Assembly: GCA_016709995.1 (NCBI GenBank) | Contig: JADJLQ010000001.1 | Location: 3,010,001-3,074,000 of the forward strand | Direction of reading: 5' to 3' | DNA length: 64,000 nt | From: Saprospiraceae bacterium | GTDB lineage: Bacteria > Bacteroidota > Bacteroidia > Chitinophagales > Saprospiraceae | Shown here: piece after piece, positions 10,174-17,949 of the stretch | How the letters are laid out: each line of letters opens with the position of its first letter | Numbering within the stretch: the stretch's first letter is position 1 | Position numbers and translations under genes: made by a program | Notes under the pieces: model-generated | Told to the model about the DNA's origin: nothing | Database searches by the model: none | The model's input: only the letters and a program-made list of their open reading frames with translations

Positions 10174-11112
10174 ATGTCAAAAAATTTGGTTTATTTAACT
10201 TTCCTCTGCACCTGCTTCCTTTATTGCAAATCAAATCCTGGTGCCAACCCGGTCACTGAAAAAGAACCAAAAGCCATCAATTGGTCCAAAGATGTACCTG
10301 CCAAACACCCTATTCTCAATGGCAGTGCCATCACCTATAAAGATGAGATCTATGTGCTGGCAGGGTTAGAAGGCAGATTTATGAAATACAATCCCGCTAC
10401 TTATATCTGGACTGACCTTGCTGGTCTGCCCGGTCCTCGAAGCGAAGCTGCTATGACCTTATGGGGCGATAAAGTGGTCGTCGCCGGAGGCATAGATGAC
10501 TCTGCCCACATCATGCGCCGGGTAGATTATTATGACCTCGTAGATTTTGTGTGGAAAGAATTGCCCTCGCTTCCAGCTCCCAGGGCCAGGTTTTCACTAA
10601 CGGTCAATGAGGATAAACTATATGCTTCTTGTGGTATCTGTGGGGACAATACTCATAGTTTTATCAACTGCCAGGAGCTATTATTTTTTGATGATGCCGC
10701 CAAATCCTGGAAAATTCAAAACAAGCTGACGACTGGTAGATTTGATCATGTGGCTATCTCTAAAGGGGATGAAATTTATTTAGTCGGTGGCAATGGATTT
10801 GACCCCAAAGTCGGCACTTTTTATATCAACCACGCCAAACGGGAATTCGGATTCAAACCTCAGATGCCCAGGCCCAGGGGCAATATGGGAGGGGTGTCCA
10901 TAGGTGATTTTATAGTCACTTTTGGAGGAAAAACACCAGGTGCATTCTCCACTATGGAAAAACTGGATATCAAAAACAGCAAATGGTCAGATTTCGGTAC
11001 TTGCCCTTTTTGGACCGACCGGTTTGCATTCACCCGGTGGAAAGACAGGATCTATGTCTTCGGCGGCTCACAAGCCAATACGCATGTATGGAAAGGTGAC
11101 ATCGTATTTTGA
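10174..11112 (+). CDS. Kelch-repeat lipoprotein
   Basis: A 312-aa predicted lipoprotein: the start ATG 10174 gives MSKNLVYLTFLCTCFLYCKS with a lipobox-like LYC. The remainder shows Kelch-type blades with repeated GG pairs (VVVAGGIDDSAH, YLVGGNGFDP, VTFGGKTPG, YVFGGSQAN) and matching W/Y residues, consistent with a six-bladed beta-propeller. Such proteins bind or epimerise sugars (NanM type) or act as scaffolds; no catalytic signature was recognised. A -7 box 6 nt upstream fixes the start. It is divergent from recO and followed by a MITE-like element. Confidence 0.8.
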   Translation: MSKNLVYLTFLCTCFLYCKSNPGANPVTEKEPKAINWSKDVPAKHPILNGSAITYKDEIYVLAGLEGRFMKYNPATYIWTDLAGLPGPRSEAAMTLWGDKVVVAGGIDDSAHIMRRVDYYDLVDFVWKELPSLPAPRARFSLTVNEDKLYASCGICGDNTHSFINCQELLFFDDAAKSWKIQNKLTTGRFDHVAISKGDEIYLVGGNGFDPKVGTFYINHAKREFGFKPQMPRPRGNMGGVSIGDFIVTFGGKTPGAFSTMEKLDIKNSKWSDFGTCPFWTDRFAFTRWKDRIYVFGGSQANTHVWKGDIVF

Positions 11113-11134
11113 GGGAGATTTGAAGTCACATTAT

Positions 11135-11332
11135 GATTTAAGGCTATCTCTAACAACCTCCTTTTGCCCGAACGGCAATTTTAATAAAATTACCTAATAG
11201 GTTCTTATAAAATTATACTTCGTTGATTTTCAGTTACAGAGAAGCCCCGCTATGCGCCTTCAACTCGCCTCGTCTAATTTTATAACAACCAATTTCTGAA
11301 CAAAACTAGGTTATTAGAGATAGCCTTAATTC
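11135..11332. mobile_element. MITE-like element with terminal inverted repeats
   Basis: A 198-bp intergenic segment is bounded by 25-bp inverted repeats (11135-11159 and 11308-11332, 2 mismatches; core AAGGCTATCTCTAA). A perfect inner inverted repeat of 11 bp (TTATAAAATTA at 11205-11215, reverse complement at 11275-11285) makes the whole segment foldable. It has no ORF of note. Size, ends and lack of coding fit a miniature inverted-repeat transposable element; target-site duplications were not identified. Confidence 0.5.
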
Positions 11333-11443
11333 AATTTTTGGGGTAGGTTTCAATTAGTTATTACTGGCTGATGTGGCTATTTGGTGGAATAAATAATAAC
11401 TAAACCCTATCTTCAATTTTTTAAATTTTAATCTATCAACCTT

Positions 11444-12166
11444 ATGGATAAACGTACTTTTCTCAAAACAAGCCTGCTAGGTTCCATGGCAGCTCCATTT
11501 GCTTCCTTCACGCATAGTATCGATGATGGCAAGATCACCATCCTTTTCCAGGGAGATTCGATCACGGATGCTGGTCGTGATAAAGCCCAATATTATGCAA
11601 ACAATGCTTCGGGTATGGGCACAGGCTATGTGCACATGGCTGCAGCTTCGCTGCTTGAAAAATATCCAGAAAAACACATTCGAATATACAATCGGGGGAT
11701 TTCAGGCCATAAAGTATTTCAATTGGCTGGAAGGTGGGATGACGACGCTTTGAATCTCAAACCGGATGTACTCAGCATTCTGATCGGAGTCAATGATTTT
11801 TGGCATACACTCACCGGAGGTTATAATGGTACTGTGGAAGTGTTTGAAAATGATCTGAGGGCTCTATTGAAAAGGACCAAAGATGCCTTACCTATGACCA
11901 GGATCATTCTTTGTGAACCGTTTGTGGTAGATGGCGGGACTGCTGTCGGAGATGAAAAATGGAAGACTGTCTTCCCGGGATATAGAGTTTCCTGCAAAAA
12001 ATTAGCCACTGAGTTCAAGACCAGTTTTGTGCCCTTTCAAAGTGAGTTTGATAAAGTATTGCCCAAAGGAGGTGCCGCTTATTGGTGCCCTGATGGTGTA
12101 CATCCATCCCTGGCTGGCGCAAAATTAATGGCCAATGCCTGGTTGAAAGTATATGAGCAAATGTGA
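11444..12166 (+). CDS. SGNH/GDSL-family hydrolase
   Basis: A 240-aa secreted esterase-like protein. The N-terminus MDKRTFLKTSLLGSMAAP is a Tat-like or weak Sec signal. The SGNH blocks are visible: GDSIT with the nucleophile Ser, the Gly in NRGISGH, GVND with the oxyanion Asn, and DGVHPS with the catalytic Asp and His. Such enzymes remove acyl groups from sugars or hydrolyse lipids; with GH5, GH43 and GH29 genes nearby a carbohydrate esterase role is plausible but inferred. The start ATG follows an AT-rich leader and the MITE-like element. Confidence 0.88.
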   Translation: MDKRTFLKTSLLGSMAAPFASFTHSIDDGKITILFQGDSITDAGRDKAQYYANNASGMGTGYVHMAAASLLEKYPEKHIRIYNRGISGHKVFQLAGRWDDDALNLKPDVLSILIGVNDFWHTLTGGYNGTVEVFENDLRALLKRTKDALPMTRIILCEPFVVDGGTAVGDEKWKTVFPGYRVSCKKLATEFKTSFVPFQSEFDKVLPKGGAAYWCPDGVHPSLAGAKLMANAWLKVYEQM

Positions 12167-12236
12167 AAACCATTTCATAATATTTTGATTATCAATACTT
12201 ATTCACTAAATTAGTTATATAAATTTTTTAATCCCT

Positions 12237-12244
12237 TATCTTTG
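12237..12244 (+). promoter_or_regulatory. Bacteroidetes -7 box (TATCTTTG) of the toxin-antitoxin pair
   Basis: TATCTTTG lies 8 nt before ATG 12253, in an AT-rich leader, and should drive both overlapping genes. Confidence 0.55.
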
Positions 12245-12252
12245 ATTTTTTT

Positions 12253-12498
12253 ATGAAAGACTTTGAAGCCGATAATTCAATCGTTAAAGGTTATGCAGAA
12301 TTACTTGATAGCCTTAGTTCAAGCATGAAGTTAGATTTAATTGCTAAGCTGTCTGATTCAATCAAATCCGATTTAAAGAGTGAAAAATCATTGTTTCAAA
12401 AATCATTTGGTGCTTTTGAATCGAAAAAATCGGCCGAAGAGATAATTACCGAAATCAGATCAAGCAGGATGACTAATAGGCTAGTTGATCAATTTTGA
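12253..12498 (+). CDS. Probable antitoxin of a VapBC-like pair
   Basis: An 81-aa helical, charged protein (LLDSLSSSMKLDLIAKLSDSI, then EEIITEIRSSR) with no recognisable DNA-binding fold. It directly precedes and overlaps (TTGA) a PIN-domain toxin and shares its promoter, the standard antitoxin-first order. Similar small proteins accompany PIN toxins widely in Bacteroidota; the toxin-binding role is inferred from position and size only. Confidence 0.7.
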   Translation: MKDFEADNSIVKGYAELLDSLSSSMKLDLIAKLSDSIKSDLKSEKSLFQKSFGAFESKKSAEEIITEIRSSRMTNRLVDQF

Positions 12499-12893
12499 AA
12501 AAATACCTGCTCGACACCAATATTGCCATTTTTTACATGAAAGGCAAATATAATCTAGACGAAAGGTTTGGAAACATTACTCCAGGCAATTTATTTATTT
12601 CTGAAATTACGCTTGCTGAACTAAAATATGGTGTTGAGAATAGTGAGCACACTGAAAAAAACAGAAAAGTGCTTGACCTGTTTTTGACTGGTGTTAAAAT
12701 CCTACCCATTTTTCATGCTTTAGATTTATACGCTAAAGAAAAAGTTAGATTACAAAAAGCAGGTACTCGGATTGACGACTTTGATTTATTGATTGGGACC
12801 ACAGCAATAACTCACAATCTAGTGATGGTTTCAAACAATACCAGTCATTTTAAAATAATAAAGGGGATTAAACTAGAAGACTGGGCGCACTAA
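12495..12893 (+). CDS. vapC: PIN-domain ribonuclease toxin (VapC family)
   Basis: A 132-aa PIN nuclease. Acidic metal-binding residues are in place: Asp in YLLDTNIAIFYM, Glu in TLAELKYG, Asp in IDDFDLLIGTTAI and Asn/Asp near MVSNNTSHF. The family cleaves tRNA or rRNA to stop growth and is neutralised by the cognate antitoxin. It starts at TTG 12495 inside the stop codon of the upstream gene, implying translational coupling. Unlike the second PIN gene at 55.6 kb, this one is intact. Confidence 0.88.
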   Translation: MKKYLLDTNIAIFYMKGKYNLDERFGNITPGNLFISEITLAELKYGVENSEHTEKNRKVLDLFLTGVKILPIFHALDLYAKEKVRLQKAGTRIDDFDLLIGTTAITHNLVMVSNNTSHFKIIKGIKLEDWAH

Positions 12894-12943
12894 AAGATTT
12901 TATCAACGCACCTTCTTGACTTTTATATGAAGAGCTATTACTT

Positions 12944-13573
12944 ATGACTTTGGACCTTAAAATTAATTTCCCCAATTTATCAGAGCATCAATTAACGCAA
13001 CTGCGCAGCCTGCTTCCCTTTTATCAGGAATGGAATGAAAAAATAAATCTTATTTCCCGCAAGGACATGGAGCATTTTATGCTACACCATGTGATCCACA
13101 GTCTATCCCTTATTAAATTTATGACTTTTAAGCCGGACACAGACATCCTGGACCTCGGCACTGGTGGCGGATTTCCAGGTATACCTCTGGCCATCGTATT
13201 TCCCGAAGTTAAATTTCACTTGATAGATGGTACCGGCAAAAAAATCAAAGTGGTCAAAGAAGCTATCACCCATCTGCAACTGGCCAATGTGACTGCGGAG
13301 CACATTCGCATCGAAGATGTCACATCGACCTACGATTTCGTCGCCGCCAGGGCAGTCACCAACCTGGCAGACCTCATTCGATTAGCACGCCCTCGGATCA
13401 AAAGTAAAAACATCAATGCCCGACCCAATGGATTGATCGCCTACAAAGGGCATCCATTGAAAGACGAAGGGGTTGCAGTCAGAAAAAAACCGCACGAAAT
13501 ATTTATGATAGAAAAGAAAATAAACGATCCTTATTTTGAAGGAAAATGTATCGTGTATGTACCGATGTATTGA
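12944..13573 (+). CDS. rsmG: 16S rRNA (guanine-527-N7)-methyltransferase
   Basis: A 209-aa SAM-dependent methyltransferase that modifies G527 in the 530 loop of 16S rRNA. Family marks are YQEWNEKINLISRKD near the N-terminus, the SAM motif ILDLGTGGGFPGIPLA and FVAARAVTNLADL. Length is normal. It stands alone, 50 bp after the toxin gene, and its 3' end abuts the tandem-repeat array; the last residues read CIVYVPMY. Confidence 0.95.
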   Translation: MTLDLKINFPNLSEHQLTQLRSLLPFYQEWNEKINLISRKDMEHFMLHHVIHSLSLIKFMTFKPDTDILDLGTGGGFPGIPLAIVFPEVKFHLIDGTGKKIKVVKEAITHLQLANVTAEHIRIEDVTSTYDFVAARAVTNLADLIRLARPRIKSKNINARPNGLIAYKGHPLKDEGVAVRKKPHEIFMIEKKINDPYFEGKCIVYVPMY

Positions 13574-13630
13574 GTTTTTTAGTTTATTCCTTCATCCCTT
13601 TGAACCTTTGCTCGCCATCGTATCCGCCAA

Positions 13631-14213
13631 GGTATAGCCCAATTATACTTCGCGCCTTTGCGCGCCTTCACCTATTCCTATGTATTACCAAAATTATCTT
13701 CGCGCCTTCGCGCCTTTGCGCCCCTTCACCTATTCCTATGTATTACCAAAATTATCTTCGCGCCTTTGCGCCTTTGCGCGCCTTCACCTATTCCTATGTA
13801 TTTACCAAATTATCTTCGCGCCTTTGCGCCTTTGCGCGCCTTCACCTGTTCCTATGTATTACCCAAATTATCTTCGCGCCTTTGCGCCTTTGCGCGCCTT
13901 CACCTGTTCCTATATATTACCCAAATTATCTTCGCGCCATTACGCGCCTTCACCTGTTCCTATGTATTACCCAAATTATCTTCGCGCCATTGCGCGCCTT
14001 CACCTGTTCCTATGTATGTACCAAATTATCTTCGCGCCTTTGCGCCTTTGCGCGCCTTCACCTGTTCCTATTTATTACCCAAATTATCTTCGCGCCTTTG
14101 CGCCTTTGCCCTTTGCGCGCCTTCACCTGTTCCTATGTATTGACCAAATTATCTTCGCGCCTTTGCGCCTTTGCGCGCCTTCACCCGTTCCTATGTATTA
14201 CCCAAATTAGTTA
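13631..14213 (+). repeat. Ten-copy GC-rich tandem repeat between rsmG and prc
   Basis: Ten copies of a unit built from CGCCTTTG blocks, then GCGCGCCTTCACCTGTTC, CTATGTATTACC and CAAATTATCTT. Successive TTCACC marks are 58, 58, 58, 58, 50, 50, 58, 65 and 58 bp apart; the length changes come from one, two or three CGCCTTTG-type blocks. Because 58 is not a multiple of three and the unit lacks stop codons, all three forward frames stay open for 160-220 codons, but the peptides are just frame-rotated versions of each other and there is no start context, so I regard it as non-coding. The spacer to prc (14214-14335) is AT-rich. Confidence 0.9.
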
Positions 14214-14335
14214 GAAGAAAGTTAATATTTACCATTGTACGGACGAGTGCCTGATTTCTGGTATATTTATTTCTTCAAATTAAAAATCTTAATCCCCTTT
14301 AAGATAACTTTTGTTGAATATTTTGGTTTATTAAG

Positions 14336-16492
14336 ATGAATACAATAATTAAATGGTTTATGAGAGGTTCATTGTTTGCTTTCGGAGTAGTGTCCTTAAT
14401 GTATGTTTTCACCATCACTAAAAAACAGCCTCCGGCTACAGATGGTACAAAAGAAGCGGTGATCCTGCATACCGTGATGCAGGTATTGGATCAGGCCCAC
14501 TTCAGGCCCCAGTCGATTGACGATCAGTTTTCTAAAGCGGTATATGATGAATATCTCGATGCTGTAGATGGCTCTAAAAGGTTTTTTACTCAAAACGATA
14601 TAGATCAGCTTAAAGTGTATGAGACCAGGCTCGATGAAGATGTCAAAGCCCGCAACCTGGACTTTCATTACCTCATGGTCAAACTGATCAAAGCATCAGT
14701 GTTGAAGGCAGAGGGTTATTACAAGGATGCGATGGCCAGGACCTATGATTTTAAGTCCGATAAAACCATTGAGCTGGATCCTGACAAGCTGGCTTATGCC
14801 AAATCAGATGCTGCGCTCAAAACCTACTGGAATACACTCATCGAATATGAGATAGAGTCAAGATTGGCCGACCGCCTGGAAGAACAGTTGAAATCAACCG
14901 ATAAAGCCAAAAAGAGCACTGCCGATCTGGAAAAAGAAGTTCAGGCCAAAGTCAAAGAAGTATATGACGACTATTTTTTCAGGTTAAAAAACTCTGAAAG
15001 TGGTGTTTGGTTTGAAGCTTATCTCAACGCTATCACCGGATATTTTGATCCTCACTCCAATTATTTTTCGCCGAAGGACAAAGAAGACTTCAATATGCAG
15101 ATGTCTGGCAAATATGAAGGCATTGGGGCCCGGCTGATGCAGGATAAAGAATATGTCAAAGTCAGCAATATCATCCTTGGGGGACCTGCTGCCAGGAATA
15201 AAGAATTGGAGGTAGATGACCTTTTATTAAGCGTCACCCAAGATGGGGGGCAGGCCAAAGAAGTAGTAGGCATGCGTGTGGATGAAGTGATCACCTATAT
15301 CAGGGGCAAGAAAGGTACCGGGGTGACCATCAATGTCAAGAAAAAAGATGGCAATACCAAAGCGATCCACCTGATACGAGATGAAGTGATCTTAGAAGAA
15401 GGCTATGCCAAATCTTCTATCATAGAGATACCAGGTACCACCGACAAAATTGGCTATATTTTGTTGCCTAGTTTTTACGCGGACTTTGAAGATAATAATG
15501 GGAAAAGTTGCGCCCGGGATATCGCCAAAGAAACCTCTAAGCTGCAAAAAGCAGGAGTAAAAGGCATTATCATTGATTTAAGATACAATGGTGGTGGCTC
15601 CCTGACAGAGGTGGTAGACATGGCTGGCCAGTTTATTGAGACAGGACCTGTCGTACAAGTAAAATCCAAGTCTGGCAATCCCTATGTGATGAATGACCGG
15701 GACAATTCGGTCAATTACGATGGTCCCCTTCTGATTATGACCAATGCTTACAGTGCATCGGCTTCGGAGATTCTTGCTGCAGCGCTGCAGGATTATAAAC
15801 GAGCTGTCATTGTGGGATCTCCCAGTACTTATGGCAAGGGCACTGTACAACGATTTTTCCCTCTGGACAAAATGGTCAGTGGGGTCGATCAGTACAAACC
15901 ACTTGGTGAGATCAAAGTTAGTGTGCAAAAATTTTATAGAATCAACGGTGGATCTACCCAACTCAGAGGGGTCGTGCCAGATATCGTACTTGCCGATAAC
16001 TTTAAATACCTTGAAGTAGGAGAAAAAGAAAGCAAACATGCTATGGAGTGGACAGAAATATCCAAGCTCAACTACAGTCAAAATGTATATGTAGTCGACA
16101 ATATTGATCAGTTGAGAGCTGCGAGTGCTGCCAGGACAGATACCAGCACCATCTTCAAACTTCTGGATGAAAATGCATTACGACTGAAAAATCGCGGTGA
16201 TATGACTATTGCCTCGCTCAATCTAGACAAGTTGATGAAGGAGGAAAAAATACGTGAAAACGAATCAGAAAAATTTACCCTTCTCAATAATCGTACTACA
16301 AAATTGGTGCCTACTCCTTCTGCAGACTTCTCCGCTATAGACAAGTCCAATACTTCCGAATCAGTACTCCAGGAACGACAAGAAGAATGGTTTAGAAGTA
16401 TCCGCAAAGATATATACCTCGAAGAGTGTGCACAGATCGTACAGGATATGATCAGGACCAGCAATATCAAGGTGGCTAAGAGTAAAAATTAG
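14336..16492 (+). CDS. prc: C-terminal processing (tail-specific) peptidase, S41 family
   Basis: A 718-aa periplasmic protease. The N-terminus MNTIIKWFMRGSLFAFGVVSLMYVF is a signal or anchor segment. A helical N-domain is followed by a PDZ domain (about 230-330, beginning YEGIGARLMQDKEYVKV) and the S41 core with GIIIDLRYNGGGSL, the Ser in NAYSASASEILAAAL and the Lys in STYGKGTVQRF, the Ser/Lys dyad. The DUF3340-like tail (EERQEEWFRSIRKD region) is typical of Prc. It degrades or trims periplasmic proteins from their C-termini. The frame is intact. Confidence 0.93.
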   Translation: MNTIIKWFMRGSLFAFGVVSLMYVFTITKKQPPATDGTKEAVILHTVMQVLDQAHFRPQSIDDQFSKAVYDEYLDAVDGSKRFFTQNDIDQLKVYETRLDEDVKARNLDFHYLMVKLIKASVLKAEGYYKDAMARTYDFKSDKTIELDPDKLAYAKSDAALKTYWNTLIEYEIESRLADRLEEQLKSTDKAKKSTADLEKEVQAKVKEVYDDYFFRLKNSESGVWFEAYLNAITGYFDPHSNYFSPKDKEDFNMQMSGKYEGIGARLMQDKEYVKVSNIILGGPAARNKELEVDDLLLSVTQDGGQAKEVVGMRVDEVITYIRGKKGTGVTINVKKKDGNTKAIHLIRDEVILEEGYAKSSIIEIPGTTDKIGYILLPSFYADFEDNNGKSCARDIAKETSKLQKAGVKGIIIDLRYNGGGSLTEVVDMAGQFIETGPVVQVKSKSGNPYVMNDRDNSVNYDGPLLIMTNAYSASASEILAAALQDYKRAVIVGSPSTYGKGTVQRFFPLDKMVSGVDQYKPLGEIKVSVQKFYRINGGSTQLRGVVPDIVLADNFKYLEVGEKESKHAMEWTEISKLNYSQNVYVVDNIDQLRAASAARTDTSTIFKLLDENALRLKNRGDMTIASLNLDKLMKEEKIRENESEKFTLLNNRTTKLVPTPSADFSAIDKSNTSESVLQERQEEWFRSIRKDIYLEECAQIVQDMIRTSNIKVAKSKN

Positions 16493-16578
16493 GTTGTAGC
16501 GTTTTTAAATTACCGCCCTTCATACTCTCTTTTTAGATATAGACTTCTTCCGGTTTGACCAAAGCCGGCATACATTTC

Positions 16579-16586
16579 TATATTTG
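16579..16586 (+). promoter_or_regulatory. Bacteroidetes -7 box (TATATTTG) of the first kinase gene
   Basis: TATATTTG fits TAnnTTTG and lies 24 nt before the GTG start at 16611, giving a short leader. Confidence 0.4.
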
Positions 16587-16610
16587 TATTGCTATTAAAT
16601 ATTTCTTTTA

Positions 16611-17933
16611 GTGCAAAACCAATTTATAGAAGTCTTTTATTTATTCTTTCAAGGTATACTTGTATTTCAGATCATCACTTTTGGTTTTATATATGTAATG
16701 ACTAAAAGAAGAGATACCCTTTTCTACGCGCTATTTCTATTTTTTGCTGCTGTATACTTTTTTGTCAATGCACCCTATACCTTTTTTGGAATATCGGAAG
16801 ATGTTGTATGGAACTCTGCATGGTACGACTTCATCAACACACCATTGGTTATTCTTGAGAATCTTTGTTACATCTTATTCCTTAAATCATTTTATCAGGA
16901 TATAAGCGCGGACCAGTCTATCAACAAATTATTTGTATCGATCCTTTGGTTGATCGCTGGCTTTAGTGTGTTATTCATTTTACTTACCCTGGCAAAAATT
17001 GACAAGCAATTTATTTTTTACTCAGTTAAATTAATAGCTGTTTTACCGGCTTTTTGGGTTATCCACGTAATTCGCAAAAACAACAGTCTGTTTTCGGCTT
17101 TAATATCAAGCGGTTTGATATGTACCATCGTAGGCACTTGTACCACCGTCTTAATGATCGTGCTTCGTAACTATGGATACCATCACCTATTTACAGATGG
17201 GTATCCTTTATTATTTATAAGGTTGGGCATTTTGGGCGATATGATCTTCTACCTGGCAGCCATACTCAAGAAATGGCACTACCAGGAAAAAGAGCTGGCT
17301 GTTGAAAAAATTAAAGGCCAATTAATTGAAGAAAGAGCCAGGCTTCAGTTTTCAAGTGAATTACACGATGAGGTCGGAAGCACGCTAAGTGGTATTTCAA
17401 TGTATTTACATTTAGTACATGAACAATTAAATCAAGGAAAAATAAGACAAGCCAATGACTCTTTGAAGATACTTCAGCATTCTACCAATGAAATAAACAC
17501 TCAGGTTAAAGATCTGATTTGGGGTGTCAAACCATCACAAGATACGATGGCAATGCTCCTGGAGCATCTGGAAGGATATGCCATCCCAATGGCTGCTGCT
17601 AAAAATATTTATTTTAGTTCTTCGATGGAGATTAGTGGTAATACTTTCGTACCTCCTAAAGCAAAAAGACAAATTTACCTTATCTTAAAAGAAGCTATCA
17701 ACAATGCTCTAAAATATAGTGAGGCTACTACCATAGATCTAAAGATAACAACTGATAAAGATTCCATCCTGTTTCTTTTGTGGGACAATGGTATTGGATT
17801 TGATGTTGCAACCAGCGGTCAAGGTAACGGATTAAGAAATATTGAAAAAAGAGCTGCTGATGTGCATGCCCAAGTTTCCATCAAATCCATTAAAAATCAG
17901 GGGACTGAAATTCTCTTAACACTGCTGCTCTAA
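16611..17933 (+). CDS. Histidine kinase with multi-helix membrane sensor (HisKA_3 type)
   Basis: A 440-aa protein. The first 220 residues hold about seven membrane helices and no large periplasmic domain. Then comes a short coiled segment and the NarX-type dimerisation box SSELHDEVGSTLSGISMYLH with phospho-acceptor H252, and the ATPase domain with NNALKYS (N box), DNGIGFD (G1) and GNGLRNIEKRA (G2). This is the LuxR-response-regulator-partnered kinase type. The last 230 bp up to 17911 are identical in DNA to the kinase gene that follows. It starts at GTG behind a TATATTTG box; the next kinase starts 16 bp after its stop. Confidence 0.88.
   Translation: MQNQFIEVFYLFFQGILVFQIITFGFIYVMTKRRDTLFYALFLFFAAVYFFVNAPYTFFGISEDVVWNSAWYDFINTPLVILENLCYILFLKSFYQDISADQSINKLFVSILWLIAGFSVLFILLTLAKIDKQFIFYSVKLIAVLPAFWVIHVIRKNNSLFSALISSGLICTIVGTCTTVLMIVLRNYGYHHLFTDGYPLLFIRLGILGDMIFYLAAILKKWHYQEKELAVEKIKGQLIEERARLQFSSELHDEVGSTLSGISMYLHLVHEQLNQGKIRQANDSLKILQHSTNEINTQVKDLIWGVKPSQDTMAMLLEHLEGYAIPMAAAKNIYFSSSMEISGNTFVPPKAKRQIYLILKEAINNALKYSEATTIDLKITTDKDSILFLLWDNGIGFDVATSGQGNGLRNIEKRAADVHAQVSIKSIKNQGTEILLTLLL
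17682..17911 (+). repeat. Exact 230-bp repeat, copy 1 (kinase ATPase domain)
   Basis: Bases 17682-17911 equal 19534-19763 at every position by direct reading, while the flanking DNA of the two kinase genes differs. It covers the N, G1 and G2 boxes of the ATPase domain. Confidence 0.95.
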
Positions 17934-17949
17934 TATCTAGGTAAAAATA

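Noticed and set aside
13631..14213. Possible CRISPR array
   Set aside because: The units are tandem without unique spacers, and no cas genes are present; the same holds for the 50-51.5 kb palindromes.
13546..14214. Long ORFs through the 13.6-14.2 kb array
   Set aside because: Three overlapping frames give frame-shifted versions of the same peptide, caused by a stop-free tandem repeat.
15578..16081. 167-aa antisense ORF inside prc
   Set aside because: Shadow ORF on the opposite strand of a well-conserved protease.
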